A stretch of DNA of 16,684 nt from Desulfobacterales bacterium. GTDB lineage: Bacteria; Desulfobacterota; Desulfobacteria; Desulfobacterales; C00003060. This document shows, piece by piece, positions 1-7,312 of the stretch; position 1 is the first letter of the stretch, and each line of letters opens with the position of its first letter. The notes below the pieces were generated by a model. That model was not told the origin of the DNA. It worked only from the letters and a program-made list of their open reading frames with translations, and searched no databases. Where the stretch lies: contig JAUWXJ010000029.1 in the NCBI GenBank assembly GCA_030616425.1, positions 1-16,684 of the forward strand, in the 5' to 3' direction. The translations under genes were made by a program, and so were the position numbers.

Positions 1-1291
1 GTGCTCCTTTTATTTGCCCCGTCTTCGTAAATTCCACATCAAACAGTTTGCTACCTTTCAAGGTATTTCTAAGATAATATATTTTAACGTCCTTAGGATT
101 AAGCTCCCCACTAACAATCAGAAGCCTCACGCGATTGAGAAAATACTCGCTATGCGTCTCGACTACATATCTTTTCTTTCTCTTCGTCATTTGTTTGACA
201 ACGTAATTGGCAAATAATGCCTGAACCTTCGGATGTAAATGAATTTCAGGTTCTGCCAAGAAGAGGGTAGATTGGTCTGCTAATTGGTGATCAGCAACTA
301 CTATTGGCAAAAATTGACTAATACCAAATCCAACGTCATTCAATGGACAAAATACCTTTGTTTTAACAGGTTTTACTAACAATTCAAAACGGCCGCCTCT
401 CAATTTCTTAGTTCTCATCTTTGATAATAATGTAAGATCCTTCATTATTTGTATTAAATTATAATATTCATCTGCCTTTTGAAATTCCCATTCTAAAATC
501 TGGTTAATATGGTTTTCACCGCATTTACCAACTTTTTCACCAATGCCTGATTTTTGAAAGTGAGTTCGTTTTGGATGCAGCCTAAAGGAGCTTACAAAAT
601 TAGAACTTTTTTCTACAGTAGAAGTAATCTCGGGGGTTGCATGAAATGCCCTGATGGCATAGGCATTCTGAAGTCGCTGGGAGACAAGTGAATTCATATC
701 AGACAGGCTCTTGAAAGTTAAAGTTTTCTTTAAATTCTCTATTGCAAACAAAGCCTTAGCCTTAGATATTGTCATTTTCATTTTTTTTCTTCGACTTGAC
801 GGGAAAATTTCCTGCACCATATCTTCCGTAATTTTATTCATTAGGGACTGAGGAATGGCTAGAAAAAACGGATCTTCTTTGGCAATATAGTTCAGCTGTA
901 GGTTATACTTAGCTTTTTTCTGAATATTTACTTTTAGAAAATTGGTGTCCACTTTAAGATTCTTCAAAATCGGCATCAAACTTTCTGGATTTTCCTCCCA
1001 TACAGTATTGTAATTGAATTGAGTTGTGCCATTGATGGTCAAATCAACTGTAAATGTCTGATCCCTCTTATGATTAAAAACTATATCTCTGAAATTTCCC
1101 ATTTCCACATACTTGCCATTTAGAGAGTAATAAAACGGGAACCTATGCGTTTGGAGTGCCCCTAGAATACTGTATATAATTGCGCTTTTCCCGCTACTGT
1201 TCGCCCCTGTTAAAATCGTTAATCTGGGAAAATCTATACTTAGTTCCTCGAAGCATTTGAACTGTTTCAATGATAGACTAGTTATCTTCAT
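1..1291 (-). CDS. AAA ATPase, OLD/DUF3696-like, 3' end off the window
   Basis: The frame is open for 430 codons and runs off the left edge, so the C-terminus is missing. The start is the ATG at 1289-1291, with a strong AGGAGG at 1298-1303, 6 nt upstream. Visible motifs are Walker A (residues 29-36, GANSSGKS), an ABC-signature-like VGFGISQFLP (about 320-329), Walker B with an extended LAEPEIHLHP (345-354), and VETHSEYFLNR (377-387). The sequence from about residue 400 (DVKIYYL) resembles the start of DUF3696. Families with this layout are SMC-like ATPases common among phage-defence and mobile-island genes, often paired with a nuclease or toxin. Any partner would lie beyond position 1. The gene is clearly more AT-rich than the rest of the window, which suggests separate origin. 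The ATPase fold is secure; a defence role is only inference. Confidence 0.85.
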   Translation of the reverse strand, partial: MKITSLSLKQFKCFEELSIDFPRLTILTGANSSGKSAIIYSILGALQTHRFPFYYSLNGKYVEMGNFRDIVFNHKRDQTFTVDLTINGTTQFNYNTVWEENPESLMPILKNLKVDTNFLKVNIQKKAKYNLQLNYIAKEDPFFLAIPQSLMNKITEDMVQEIFPSSRRKKMKMTISKAKALFAIENLKKTLTFKSLSDMNSLVSQRLQNAYAIRAFHATPEITSTVEKSSNFVSSFRLHPKRTHFQKSGIGEKVGKCGENHINQILEWEFQKADEYYNLIQIMKDLTLLSKMRTKKLRGGRFELLVKPVKTKVFCPLNDVGFGISQFLPIVVADHQLADQSTLFLAEPEIHLHPKVQALFANYVVKQMTKRKKRYVVETHSEYFLNRVRLLIVSGELNPKDVKIYYLRNTLKGSKLFDVEFTKTGQIKGA

Positions 1292-1483
1292 TTGGTGCCT
1301 CCTAACTTAGCTGAATCTCCAAGCTATTTACGATCTGAAATACTCCTTCTAGCTTATTATGTGATAAACAATGTAACCTTTCGGGCATATGGATGTCGAA
1401 ATGTAATGTAAGGCTTTGAAAAGTCATATATTGTTGTACATATCATAACTTTTCGTATGTTCAACTATTTTTATTTATCTTAC

Positions 1484-1651
1484 TTATCTACCTAAGTCTA
1501 TGGGACCCAAGTTAATCTCTGCCGCTTCTGCCAAATGGCTGTCCGTCACATGAGCATAGATTTGAGTGGTCTTTATTTCAGTATGCCCCGAAAGCTCCTG
1601 AATGGTCTTGAGGCTTCTTCCCTGCATCACCTGGATACTTGCATATGAATG
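1484..1651 (-). pseudogene. C-terminal remnant of a tyrosine recombinase/integrase
   Basis: This frame has no start codon and encodes only the last 55 residues of a phage-type integrase. It begins HSYASIQVMQGRSLKTIQEL, continues through SGHTEIKTTQIYAHV and ends at TAA (1484-1486). It corresponds to the end of the catalytic domain: the His following the HxxR motif, the GH motif, and the tyrosine nucleophile in QIYAHV. The catalytic arginines and the whole N-terminal part are absent. The open homology stops at 1651, exactly where the GGGGACGTCC repeat starts, so the gene was probably broken by that element. It is too short to act as a recombinase. Confidence 0.8.
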
Positions 1652-1790
1652 AGGGGACGTCCATGAAATATTGACATTTGGAGTAAATAGGAGGGACGGT
1701 CGTGCATTTATGCGTTTTTTTTCGACGTCGAGAAGCAGGTGCTTTTCTGATGCCGGTTTCTGGCCCCTTTCCTTCGCTCGGCAGTTGGTC
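1651..1790. repeat. GGGAC-type dispersed repeat, left copy
   Basis: The copy contains GGGGACGTCC (1653-1662) and, 35 nt after the first GGGAC, AGGAGGGACGGTC (1689-1701). About 90 nt of related sequence follow, including TCGACGTCGAGAAGCAGG, TGCCGG and CCCCTTTC. The same blocks occur in the same order, orientation and 35-nt spacing at 11407-11545, with identity I judge by eye at roughly 75 percent. Paired GGGAC/GTCC-type words recall elements associated with REP/RAYT or IS200-like transposases, but no transposase gene is present here. It occupies the gap between livF and the integrase stump; I see no rho-independent terminator for the operon in it. Confidence 0.6.
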
Positions 1791-1810
1791 TAATATAGCG
1801 CACCCGGGAA

Positions 1811-2512
1811 TCAGAGGAAAAGGTGTTTCAGTTTCCCCTTGTCTTTCTGGAGCTCTTCTGGCGAACCCTCAAATGCAACCTTGCCCAGTTTGATTGAGTA
1901 GACCCTATCACAAAGATCAAGAACCTCGCGGACTTTCTGCTCTACAATCAGGACGGTCGCCCCGAATTCATGGTTGATTTTGCGAATGTGACCCATCATA
2001 AATGTGACCAACTTCGGCGAGAGACCAAGAGATGGCTCATCCATGAGAAGCATTTTCGGGGTCATGATCAGAGCCCTGCTCAGGGCCAGCATCTGTTTCT
2101 CGCCCCCACTCAGCTTTCCTGCGTTTTGTTTCTTTCTTTTTTCCAGTTCCGGGAAAAGTCCCCACATTTTTTTTAATTCTTCTTTGAACCGATCTCTACG
2201 AAGATGCAGCCCGCCGATTTCCAGGTTTTCCAGAACCGTCATCTCGTCAAATACACGGTTGCCTTGCGGCACAAAGCCGATGCCGTCATTTACGTTAGCC
2301 CGGGTTCCACGGTTGGCAATAGGTTCCCCATTGTATATGACATTGCCGTTCCATACAGGAATGAGGCCAAAAATGGACTTTAACGCTGTGGATTTTCCGG
2401 AGCCATTGGGGCCGATGATGGCAGTGATCTTTCCTTCCACAGCCTCAAGATTTATCCCGAAAAGCACCTGTTTTTTGCCGTAACCGGTTTCTAACTCTTC
2501 AACGTTTAGCAT
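1811..2512 (-). CDS. livF: LivF-like branched-chain-type ABC transporter ATPase
   Basis: A 233-residue cytoplasmic ATP-binding subunit, the usual length for LivF. Walker A is GPNGSGKST (34-42), the signature is LSGGE (134-138) and Walker B is MLLMDEP (154-160). The switch position reads VEQ (190-192), with Gln instead of His, a variation typical of LivF rather than LivG. It should pair with the adjacent LivG to drive uptake through LivH/LivM. It is the last gene of the operon, 4 nt after livG. The substrate cannot be read from the ATPase; this family carries branched-chain amino acids, urea, amides and aromatic acids. Confidence 0.93.
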   Translation of the reverse strand: MLNVEELETGYGKKQVLFGINLEAVEGKITAIIGPNGSGKSTALKSIFGLIPVWNGNVIYNGEPIANRGTRANVNDGIGFVPQGNRVFDEMTVLENLEIGGLHLRRDRFKEELKKMWGLFPELEKRKKQNAGKLSGGEKQMLALSRALIMTPKMLLMDEPSLGLSPKLVTFMMGHIRKINHEFGATVLIVEQKVREVLDLCDRVYSIKLGKVAFEGSPEELQKDKGKLKHLFL

Positions 2513-2516
2513 AATA

Positions 2517-3272
2517 TCATTCCAAATAGGCCTTTAGGACCGCAGGATCATTCCTTACTGATTCAGGGACCCCTTCCACGATCTTCTTGCCTTCGTCCAT
2601 AAAAACCACTGTATGGCAAACCTGCATGACCGCGTCCATGTTATGCTCGATCAGGACAACTGTTTTTCCCCCTTCGGGAAGTTTCGCAATAACCGACAGG
2701 ATATTGTCAATTGTCTCCGGATTGATCCCTGCCACGGGCTCATCCAACAGAAGCAGGTCAGCCCCCGAAGCCAGGCAACAGGCCAGAGAGACCATTTTTT
2801 GCTGTCCATAAGACAAATCCTCTACCAGATCGCTTGCTTTGTCTTCAATACCCATGAAAGATAGAAGTTCCGTTGCCTTTTCCTCATTTCTTTTCTCCTC
2901 CTCCTTGACCCGCCCGGGGAAAAAGAAGGTGTTTTTCAGGTGTTCTCCGGCCTGGTTCTGAAAAGATAGGAGGATGTTGTCCTGGACAGTCATTCGCGTT
3001 ATGAGACGAAGCTGCTGAAAGGTGCGGGCCACTCCCAGTCGCATGATCTGATACGATGGCATCCGAGCAACATTTTTATCATTGAATGTGATTTTTCCCG
3101 AATCCAGGGGTAAGAAACCGGTGATCACATTAAAAAGCGTGGTTTTCCCGGCACCATTGGGGCCAATGATTCCGGTAATGGAATTTCTCGGAACCTCCAA
3201 AGAAAAATCATCAAGGGCAATGGTTCCATCAAAATTCTTATTGACGTTTATGATATTCAGAGCTGGGGTCAT
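2517..3272 (-). CDS. livG: LivG-like branched-chain-type ABC transporter ATPase
   Basis: A 251-residue ATPase subunit of normal family length. Walker A is GPNGAGKTT (37-45), the Q-loop lies at TFQQ (84-87), the signature is LSYGQ (153-157), Walker B is LLLLDEP (173-179) and the switch histidine is H210 in IEHNMD. A longer insertion after the Q-loop (about 100-135) is usual for LivG. The start ATG follows the livM stop by 3 nt and the gene ends 4 nt before livF, so expression is tightly coupled. It is the partner ATPase of LivF. Confidence 0.93.
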   Translation of the reverse strand: MTPALNIINVNKNFDGTIALDDFSLEVPRNSITGIIGPNGAGKTTLFNVITGFLPLDSGKITFNDKNVARMPSYQIMRLGVARTFQQLRLITRMTVQDNILLSFQNQAGEHLKNTFFFPGRVKEEEKRNEEKATELLSFMGIEDKASDLVEDLSYGQQKMVSLACCLASGADLLLLDEPVAGINPETIDNILSVIAKLPEGGKTVVLIEHNMDAVMQVCHTVVFMDEGKKIVEGVPESVRNDPAVLKAYLE

Positions 3273-3275
3273 ATC

Positions 3276-4148
3276 CTATTTCTTGAAAGCATATTCTCCT
3301 ATGAAGCCCTGGGGTCGGAAAAGCATAAGAATAACAAGGAGGGCACCGTAAATGATCTGTCTCATGTTAGCGGCAATAGAACTCGGCATGCCTAAGAAAC
3401 GCAGGGCCTCAGGGAGAATAACCAGCACTGCTGCTGCCAGGACAGATCCCCAGATATTGCCCGCCCCTCCGATTATGACAATGGAAAGGATAAAGATAGA
3501 TTCCATGATGGTAAATGAGGTGGGATCAATAAAGCTGATGTAATAGGCATACATGACCCCGGCCACAGAGGCCATGCCCGCACCAATGACGAAAACTAAA
3601 ACCTTACAAGAGGCCACATTTTTTCCCTGGGCCTGGGCAAATATTTCGTCTTCCCGTATGGACTTCAGCACACGGCCAAAAGGAGAGTTGACAATCTTAT
3701 GACATACCCAGAGGACTATGACACCAAGGACGAAGACAAGAGACAGGAAACGATAATGCGTATTGATCTCCAGGCCGAAGATTGTAGGCTGGGGGATACC
3801 AGGCAGCCCCATGGGCCCGCCGGTAAAAGAAACCCAGTTGTTCATCACACTGAACGTGATGACCTGGAAGGCAAAAGTAGCTATGGCAAAATAGTCATCA
3901 CGTATGCGAAGCGATGGGATTCCTACCAGAGCACCCAGAAGGCCGGAGAGTATGACCGCGCAAATTATGTTGAGCAGAAAAGGGCTATGTAGTTTTAGGG
4001 CCAGGAGAGCAGCCACATACGCGCCCACTCCATAAAAGGCGGCATGGGCGATGGAGAGCAGACCAGAGTATCCGACTACGAGATTGAGGGATACGGAGAG
4101 GATGATGTAAATCCCGATAAGGATCAGGATGTGGAGTAAATATTCCAT
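3276..4148 (-). CDS. livM: LivM-like ABC transporter permease
   Basis: A 290-residue hydrophobic protein with about eight to nine membrane segments. It shows LivM family features: an N-terminal SLNLVVGYSGLLSIAHAAFYGVGAY (about 20-44), the cytoplasmic coupling region GRVLKSIREDEIFAQAQGKN (178-197) with the conserved Arg-Glu-Asp, and a C-terminal RPQGFIG. It forms the transmembrane channel with LivH and receives substrate from the LivK-like protein encoded at the operon head. Only 6 nt separate it from the livH stop and 3 nt from the livG start. Confidence 0.92.
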   Translation of the reverse strand: MEYLLHILILIGIYIILSVSLNLVVGYSGLLSIAHAAFYGVGAYVAALLALKLHSPFLLNIICAVILSGLLGALVGIPSLRIRDDYFAIATFAFQVITFSVMNNWVSFTGGPMGLPGIPQPTIFGLEINTHYRFLSLVFVLGVIVLWVCHKIVNSPFGRVLKSIREDEIFAQAQGKNVASCKVLVFVIGAGMASVAGVMYAYYISFIDPTSFTIMESIFILSIVIIGGAGNIWGSVLAAAVLVILPEALRFLGMPSSIAANMRQIIYGALLVILMLFRPQGFIGEYAFKK

Positions 4149-4154
4149 GTATTT

Positions 4155-5036
4155 TTAAATGGTTACCTTCTTGATTTTCCTCCCCAGGAATCCCTGTGGC
4201 CTGAAAAGCAAAAAGATCAGCAGTATGACGAAAGCAATGGCATCTTGCCACTGCGAACTGATTTTCCATACTCCCAGATGCTGGGCCATTCCTAAAAGCA
4301 GTGCCCCCAGGGCCACACCCGGTATACTGCCCACACCGCCGATGATCACCGCCACTACGCCCATCATGAGCGCATTCATACCCATTGTGGGACTCATATC
4401 CACATCCAGTGCAACCAGAATACCGGCGATTCCAGCCAAAGCCGATCCTAAGGCAAATGTAGCAAGAATCACCCTGTCACTTTCGATACCGGAGGCACAT
4501 GCAAGTTCAGGATCATTAGCCACCGCTCGCATGGATTGTCCGATTTTCGTGTATTTAAGAAACAAGAAACAGGACACAAGAAGCGATAGACTTACAGCAA
4601 TTATTGCTATTTGAATAGGAGTGACCTTCGTCCCAAGAATATTGATTCCCTCTTCCACCATCCCGGATCGTATGGTTTTGATATCATCGCCAAAAACCAT
4701 GGATACAATATTTTGTAAAACGACATAGACCCCCAAGGAGGCAAGGAGAAGAATAAGAGAGGAGGCGCCTTTATGCCTAAGGCGACGATAAATGGAGATT
4801 TCGATGAGGCAGCCGAGGATGGCGCTTAAACCAATAGCCACAATAATTGAGAAGAAAAGAGGGAAACCCAACCAGACTTTCAAAAGAAAAACAAAATAAG
4901 CTCCTCCTGTAAAAACTATGCCATGTGCAAAATGAAAGAACCTGACTGTGTTGTAAATTAGCGCAAAGCCGAGTGCCACAAGTGCATAGACGGCAGCCGC
5001 CGATAGACTGTTAACAAGCGTTTGAGTCAAACTCAT
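4155..5036 (-). CDS. livH: LivH-like ABC transporter permease
   Basis: A 293-residue polytopic inner-membrane permease. It starts MSLTQTLVNSLSAAAVYALV and contains FFHFAHGIVFTGGAY (33-47), a coupling loop with GQSMRAVANDPELACASGI (about 166-184) and a C-terminal RPQGFLGRKIKK, all typical of LivH. Its ATG (5034-5036) lies inside the last codons of the upstream SPASM radical SAM gene, a 26-nt overlap. This physically ties the importer genes to the peptide-modification genes and argues for one transcript with coupled translation. Confidence 0.92.
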   Translation of the reverse strand: MSLTQTLVNSLSAAAVYALVALGFALIYNTVRFFHFAHGIVFTGGAYFVFLLKVWLGFPLFFSIIVAIGLSAILGCLIEISIYRRLRHKGASSLILLLASLGVYVVLQNIVSMVFGDDIKTIRSGMVEEGINILGTKVTPIQIAIIAVSLSLLVSCFLFLKYTKIGQSMRAVANDPELACASGIESDRVILATFALGSALAGIAGILVALDVDMSPTMGMNALMMGVVAVIIGGVGSIPGVALGALLLGMAQHLGVWKISSQWQDAIAFVILLIFLLFRPQGFLGRKIKKVTI

Positions 5037-6360
5037 CGTCCATGTTTCTCAGATGGGCCAAGTTGGATATTAGTGGAAGCTCGCAACATTCTATCTGCTC
5101 TTTGTGGCACACATGTCCAGACACATTGCCGGTTTCGCATAAAGCCTTGAACCGGCACCCGCCAAGGCAAAGGGGCACATACGGGCATTTGACACAATCA
5201 GAACGCAAGCGTGAAATTCTTTCGAGCCATTTTCGTCTTTGCTCAACAGTTTTTGGCCTAAAGCGAGTATTCACATCAGCTGTGGCAAACTCCTCCATGC
5301 CGAGAAGACCTATACATTCAAAGATTTTGCCCGATGGCGATACGAAGAAGTGCCCGATACGGTGCAACGAGCAAGGCCCCTTATCAAGGAGCCTAAGGTA
5401 TGAAACCTTTAGGCCTCGTCGAATTGCTTCTTGATGCAACTCTTTCCACATGTGATAGGACTCACGCTCTGGAGGAACATGCGACATGCAGTAGGTCTGG
5501 TTCCCTTTTGTAACAAAGACAGGATTGAAAGCCAGTTGAATCTTATGGCCAAATCGGCTGGAACGCAGCAAGTCAAGGAGGGAAGGAATGGAAGCGTAAT
5601 TGTCGTTATCAAAGTTTACGACAACCTTTGCCTGTATCCTGCACTCACACGACAATAGCTCTAACGCCCTCCATACTTCCTCGAAGGTGTGTTCACCGCT
5701 ACGCGTTAAACGACGCCTATTGTGTACCTCCTCTGGGCCGTCAAGGGAGACTTGGGCAAAGCGAAAATCATCTGCACGGAAAAGGGAAATTAGGGATTCG
5801 CTCAGCTTGGCAGCATTCGTATAGATACCAAAGGAAAGCCGCCGTTTGTCAGCGTTCCGTTTTCTTGCTTGGGCAACGATGTGGTGAAGCAACTCTGGTA
5901 CAAGCGTAGGCTCTCCACCATAGAAGTAGAGGACGACTTCTTCAGATTGTGCACAATCGGCAAACTCATCCAGCCATTCGACGAGTCGAACCGCGCCCCT
6001 GCGACTCATGGTCTGGTAGCTTGACTGGAGGTTTCCCTTTTCGAAGCAGTACGGGCAGGCAAGATTACATGCACTAGTAACAGAAACGGTACAGTGAATA
6101 TGACTTAGATCAGAGCTGACGAACTGATACCATTCGTGGAACCTATTATGCTCGTCCTCTTCCTCGGGTACCAGAAACCCATAGTCCGCAAGGATCTTCA
6201 ACTTGAGGCGCTCCAGTTCCTCTTGGGCTACCGATGCTTCCTCGCATAGACTTACAACAGATGGTGGAACGCTCAAGACCCCCCGGTTAAGCATATTAAC
6301 GACAGCTACATAGCCATCGTCGGAGGGGACGGAAACGTTAAAGCGGGATCCTTTCCACAT
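5011..6360 (-). CDS. Radical SAM/SPASM peptide maturase
   Basis: A 449-residue cytoplasmic Fe-S enzyme. Residues 1-90 form a small domain ending in DYGFLVPEEEDE, a layout seen in SPASM maturases whose N-terminus binds a peptide leader. The radical SAM core carries CNLACPYC (C98, C102, C105 bind the SAM-cleaving 4Fe-4S cluster), YFYGGEP (145-151) and SLDGPEEVHN (205-214). The SPASM region supplies auxiliary-cluster cysteines: C330, C349, C389, C392, C398, C402, C408, C418 and C425/C426. Such enzymes form thioether or C-C crosslinks, or otherwise activate residues in ribosomal peptides; the exact reaction cannot be read here. The short peptide gene ends 8 nt upstream and no good ribosome site precedes this ATG, so it is probably translationally coupled to it. 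An anSME-like sulfatase maturase is less likely because no sulfatase is nearby. Confidence 0.88.
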   Translation of the reverse strand: MWKGSRFNVSVPSDDGYVAVVNMLNRGVLSVPPSVVSLCEEASVAQEELERLKLKILADYGFLVPEEEDEHNRFHEWYQFVSSDLSHIHCTVSVTSACNLACPYCFEKGNLQSSYQTMSRRGAVRLVEWLDEFADCAQSEEVVLYFYGGEPTLVPELLHHIVAQARKRNADKRRLSFGIYTNAAKLSESLISLFRADDFRFAQVSLDGPEEVHNRRRLTRSGEHTFEEVWRALELLSCECRIQAKVVVNFDNDNYASIPSLLDLLRSSRFGHKIQLAFNPVFVTKGNQTYCMSHVPPERESYHMWKELHQEAIRRGLKVSYLRLLDKGPCSLHRIGHFFVSPSGKIFECIGLLGMEEFATADVNTRFRPKTVEQRRKWLERISRLRSDCVKCPYVPLCLGGCRFKALCETGNVSGHVCHKEQIECCELPLISNLAHLRNMDDEFDSNAC

Positions 6361-6368
6361 GGGTTAAC

Positions 6369-6521
6369 TCAACTCTTGTTATGCGTAGTGCAGTCCGCCT
6401 TGAAGGAAGCCAAATCCGCAAGGTTCTTTGGCGAACGCAAAATTTTCACCACGCCTCGTGTGTTGCGCCGAGGAATTCGATTGCCCGCGCGAGCCGGAGT
6501 TTCTGTGGATTTCTTTTTCAT
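6369..6521 (-). CDS. Small basic peptide, candidate RiPP precursor
   Basis: A 50-residue peptide beginning MKKKSTETPARAGNRI and ending ASFKADCTTHNKS. I chose the ATG at 6519-6521 because AGGAG stands 8 nt upstream. A longer in-frame form from 6575 (68 residues, adding a Trp and a Cys) lacks a good ribosome site. About 13 Lys/Arg lie mostly in the first 32 residues. A possible short helix (residues 31-41) precedes the only Cys (C44). There is no signal peptide, membrane segment or double-Gly. I recognise no family. Its size, its position directly before a SPASM radical SAM enzyme and the nearby methyltransferase and second radical SAM enzyme make it a candidate substrate. It could instead be a small regulatory or accessory protein. 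Confidence 0.6.
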   Translation of the reverse strand: MKKKSTETPARAGNRIPRRNTRGVVKILRSPKNLADLASFKADCTTHNKS

Positions 6522-6529
6522 TTCATTTA

Positions 6530-6535
6530 CTCCTA
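6530..6535 (-). promoter_or_regulatory. Ribosome binding site for the 50-residue peptide
   Basis: TAGGAG on the minus strand, 8 nt before the ATG at 6519-6521. It is the clearest ribosome site in the middle of the operon and decides the short form of the peptide over the 68-residue form starting at 6575. A second ATG (6524-6526) is out of frame and runs straight into TGA, so it can be ignored. Confidence 0.65.
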
Positions 6536-6586
6536 ACATGCACTGTGGCCAAACAGACTGATCTGACATTTCCATCGATAGTATAC

Positions 6587-7312
6587 CTATGGCCTTACTG
6601 CCGCTAACTCAAAGCCATCATACGCAAAAAACTCTTTTCCCTTTACCTTTGAGAAGTGCATCAGCCTCTTTTCTTCTTCGCTCAAAGTGCTGACGAGAAT
6701 CCGAAGGGTTTCTCGTTGATGCTCCGGAGCGGAAGCGTAAAACTCAGCCAAATCCTGCGTAATATGCATCGGTCTCATCATTACAACACTAAAATCTAAT
6801 TGTGCAAGCATATCCATATGCTGCCGATAGGTGAAATATGGTGTCCATTTTCCGTGGCGAAGTAGCGATGTGATCGACCAGAACCGCACGAGGTGCTCTG
6901 GAAAAAAGGCATCGGCCATCAACAGGACGCCTCCGGGTTTCAACACACGGTGCGCCTCGGCAAGGGCCCGGGGCGCATCGTCACAATGATGAAGCGTGAA
7001 ACGAATCATCAGGCCGTCAACGCTCTCGTCAGTAATGTCCAGTCGTTCGGCTGGCATGACCTTAAACTGAATGTTACGGATCTCGCGCTCACCGCAATTC
7101 GCTTCACAAACGGGCAACATGTCCTGATTAACATCAGTTGCGATCACCTTGCCAACAAACTCAGCGACCGCCATAGCTGCGTAGCCTGCACCCGTTCCAA
7201 TGTCCAGCACAAGGGCGTCTGACTTCAAATACTGTTCAGCTAATTCACGAAATGAGGCTGTTTCTCGGAGACATTCCTCTTCGGTGAAATGATCGATCTG
7301 CTCGCGCCTCAT
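6587..7312 (-). CDS. Class I SAM-dependent methyltransferase
   Basis: A 241-residue Rossmann-fold methyltransferase of the Methyltransf_11/25 (UbiE-like) type. Motif I is VLDIGTGAGYA (35-45), the acidic residue for the SAM ribose is D60 (VIATDVN), the post-motif region contains RFTLHH (104-109), and VLKPGGVLLMAD (123-134) follows. The C-terminal third (about 140-241), rich in aromatic and basic residues, would determine the substrate and is not recognisable. Its ATG overlaps the stop of the upstream radical SAM gene by one base (TGATG), and the peptide gene follows after 65 nt. The context suggests methylation of the peptide or of a product made from it, but a small-molecule substrate is equally compatible. 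Confidence 0.87.
   Translation of the reverse strand: MRREQIDHFTEEECLRETASFRELAEQYLKSDALVLDIGTGAGYAAMAVAEFVGKVIATDVNQDMLPVCEANCGEREIRNIQFKVMPAERLDITDESVDGLMIRFTLHHCDDAPRALAEAHRVLKPGGVLLMADAFFPEHLVRFWSITSLLRHGKWTPYFTYRQHMDMLAQLDFSVVMMRPMHITQDLAEFYASAPEHQRETLRILVSTLSEEEKRLMHFSKVKGKEFFAYDGFELAAVRP

Noticed and set aside
1702..1893. 63-codon plus-strand frame
   Set aside because: It runs through the dispersed repeat and into antisense livF; no protein features.
2004..2483. 159-codon open frame on the plus strand
   Set aside because: Lies wholly antisense to livF, whose ATPase motifs are clear; its composition is that of a complementary-strand shadow.
5011..6360. Reading the SPASM enzyme as a sulfatase-maturating enzyme (anSME)
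   Set aside because: No sulfatase gene is nearby, and the N-terminal leader-binding-like region and adjacent short peptide fit a peptide maturase better.
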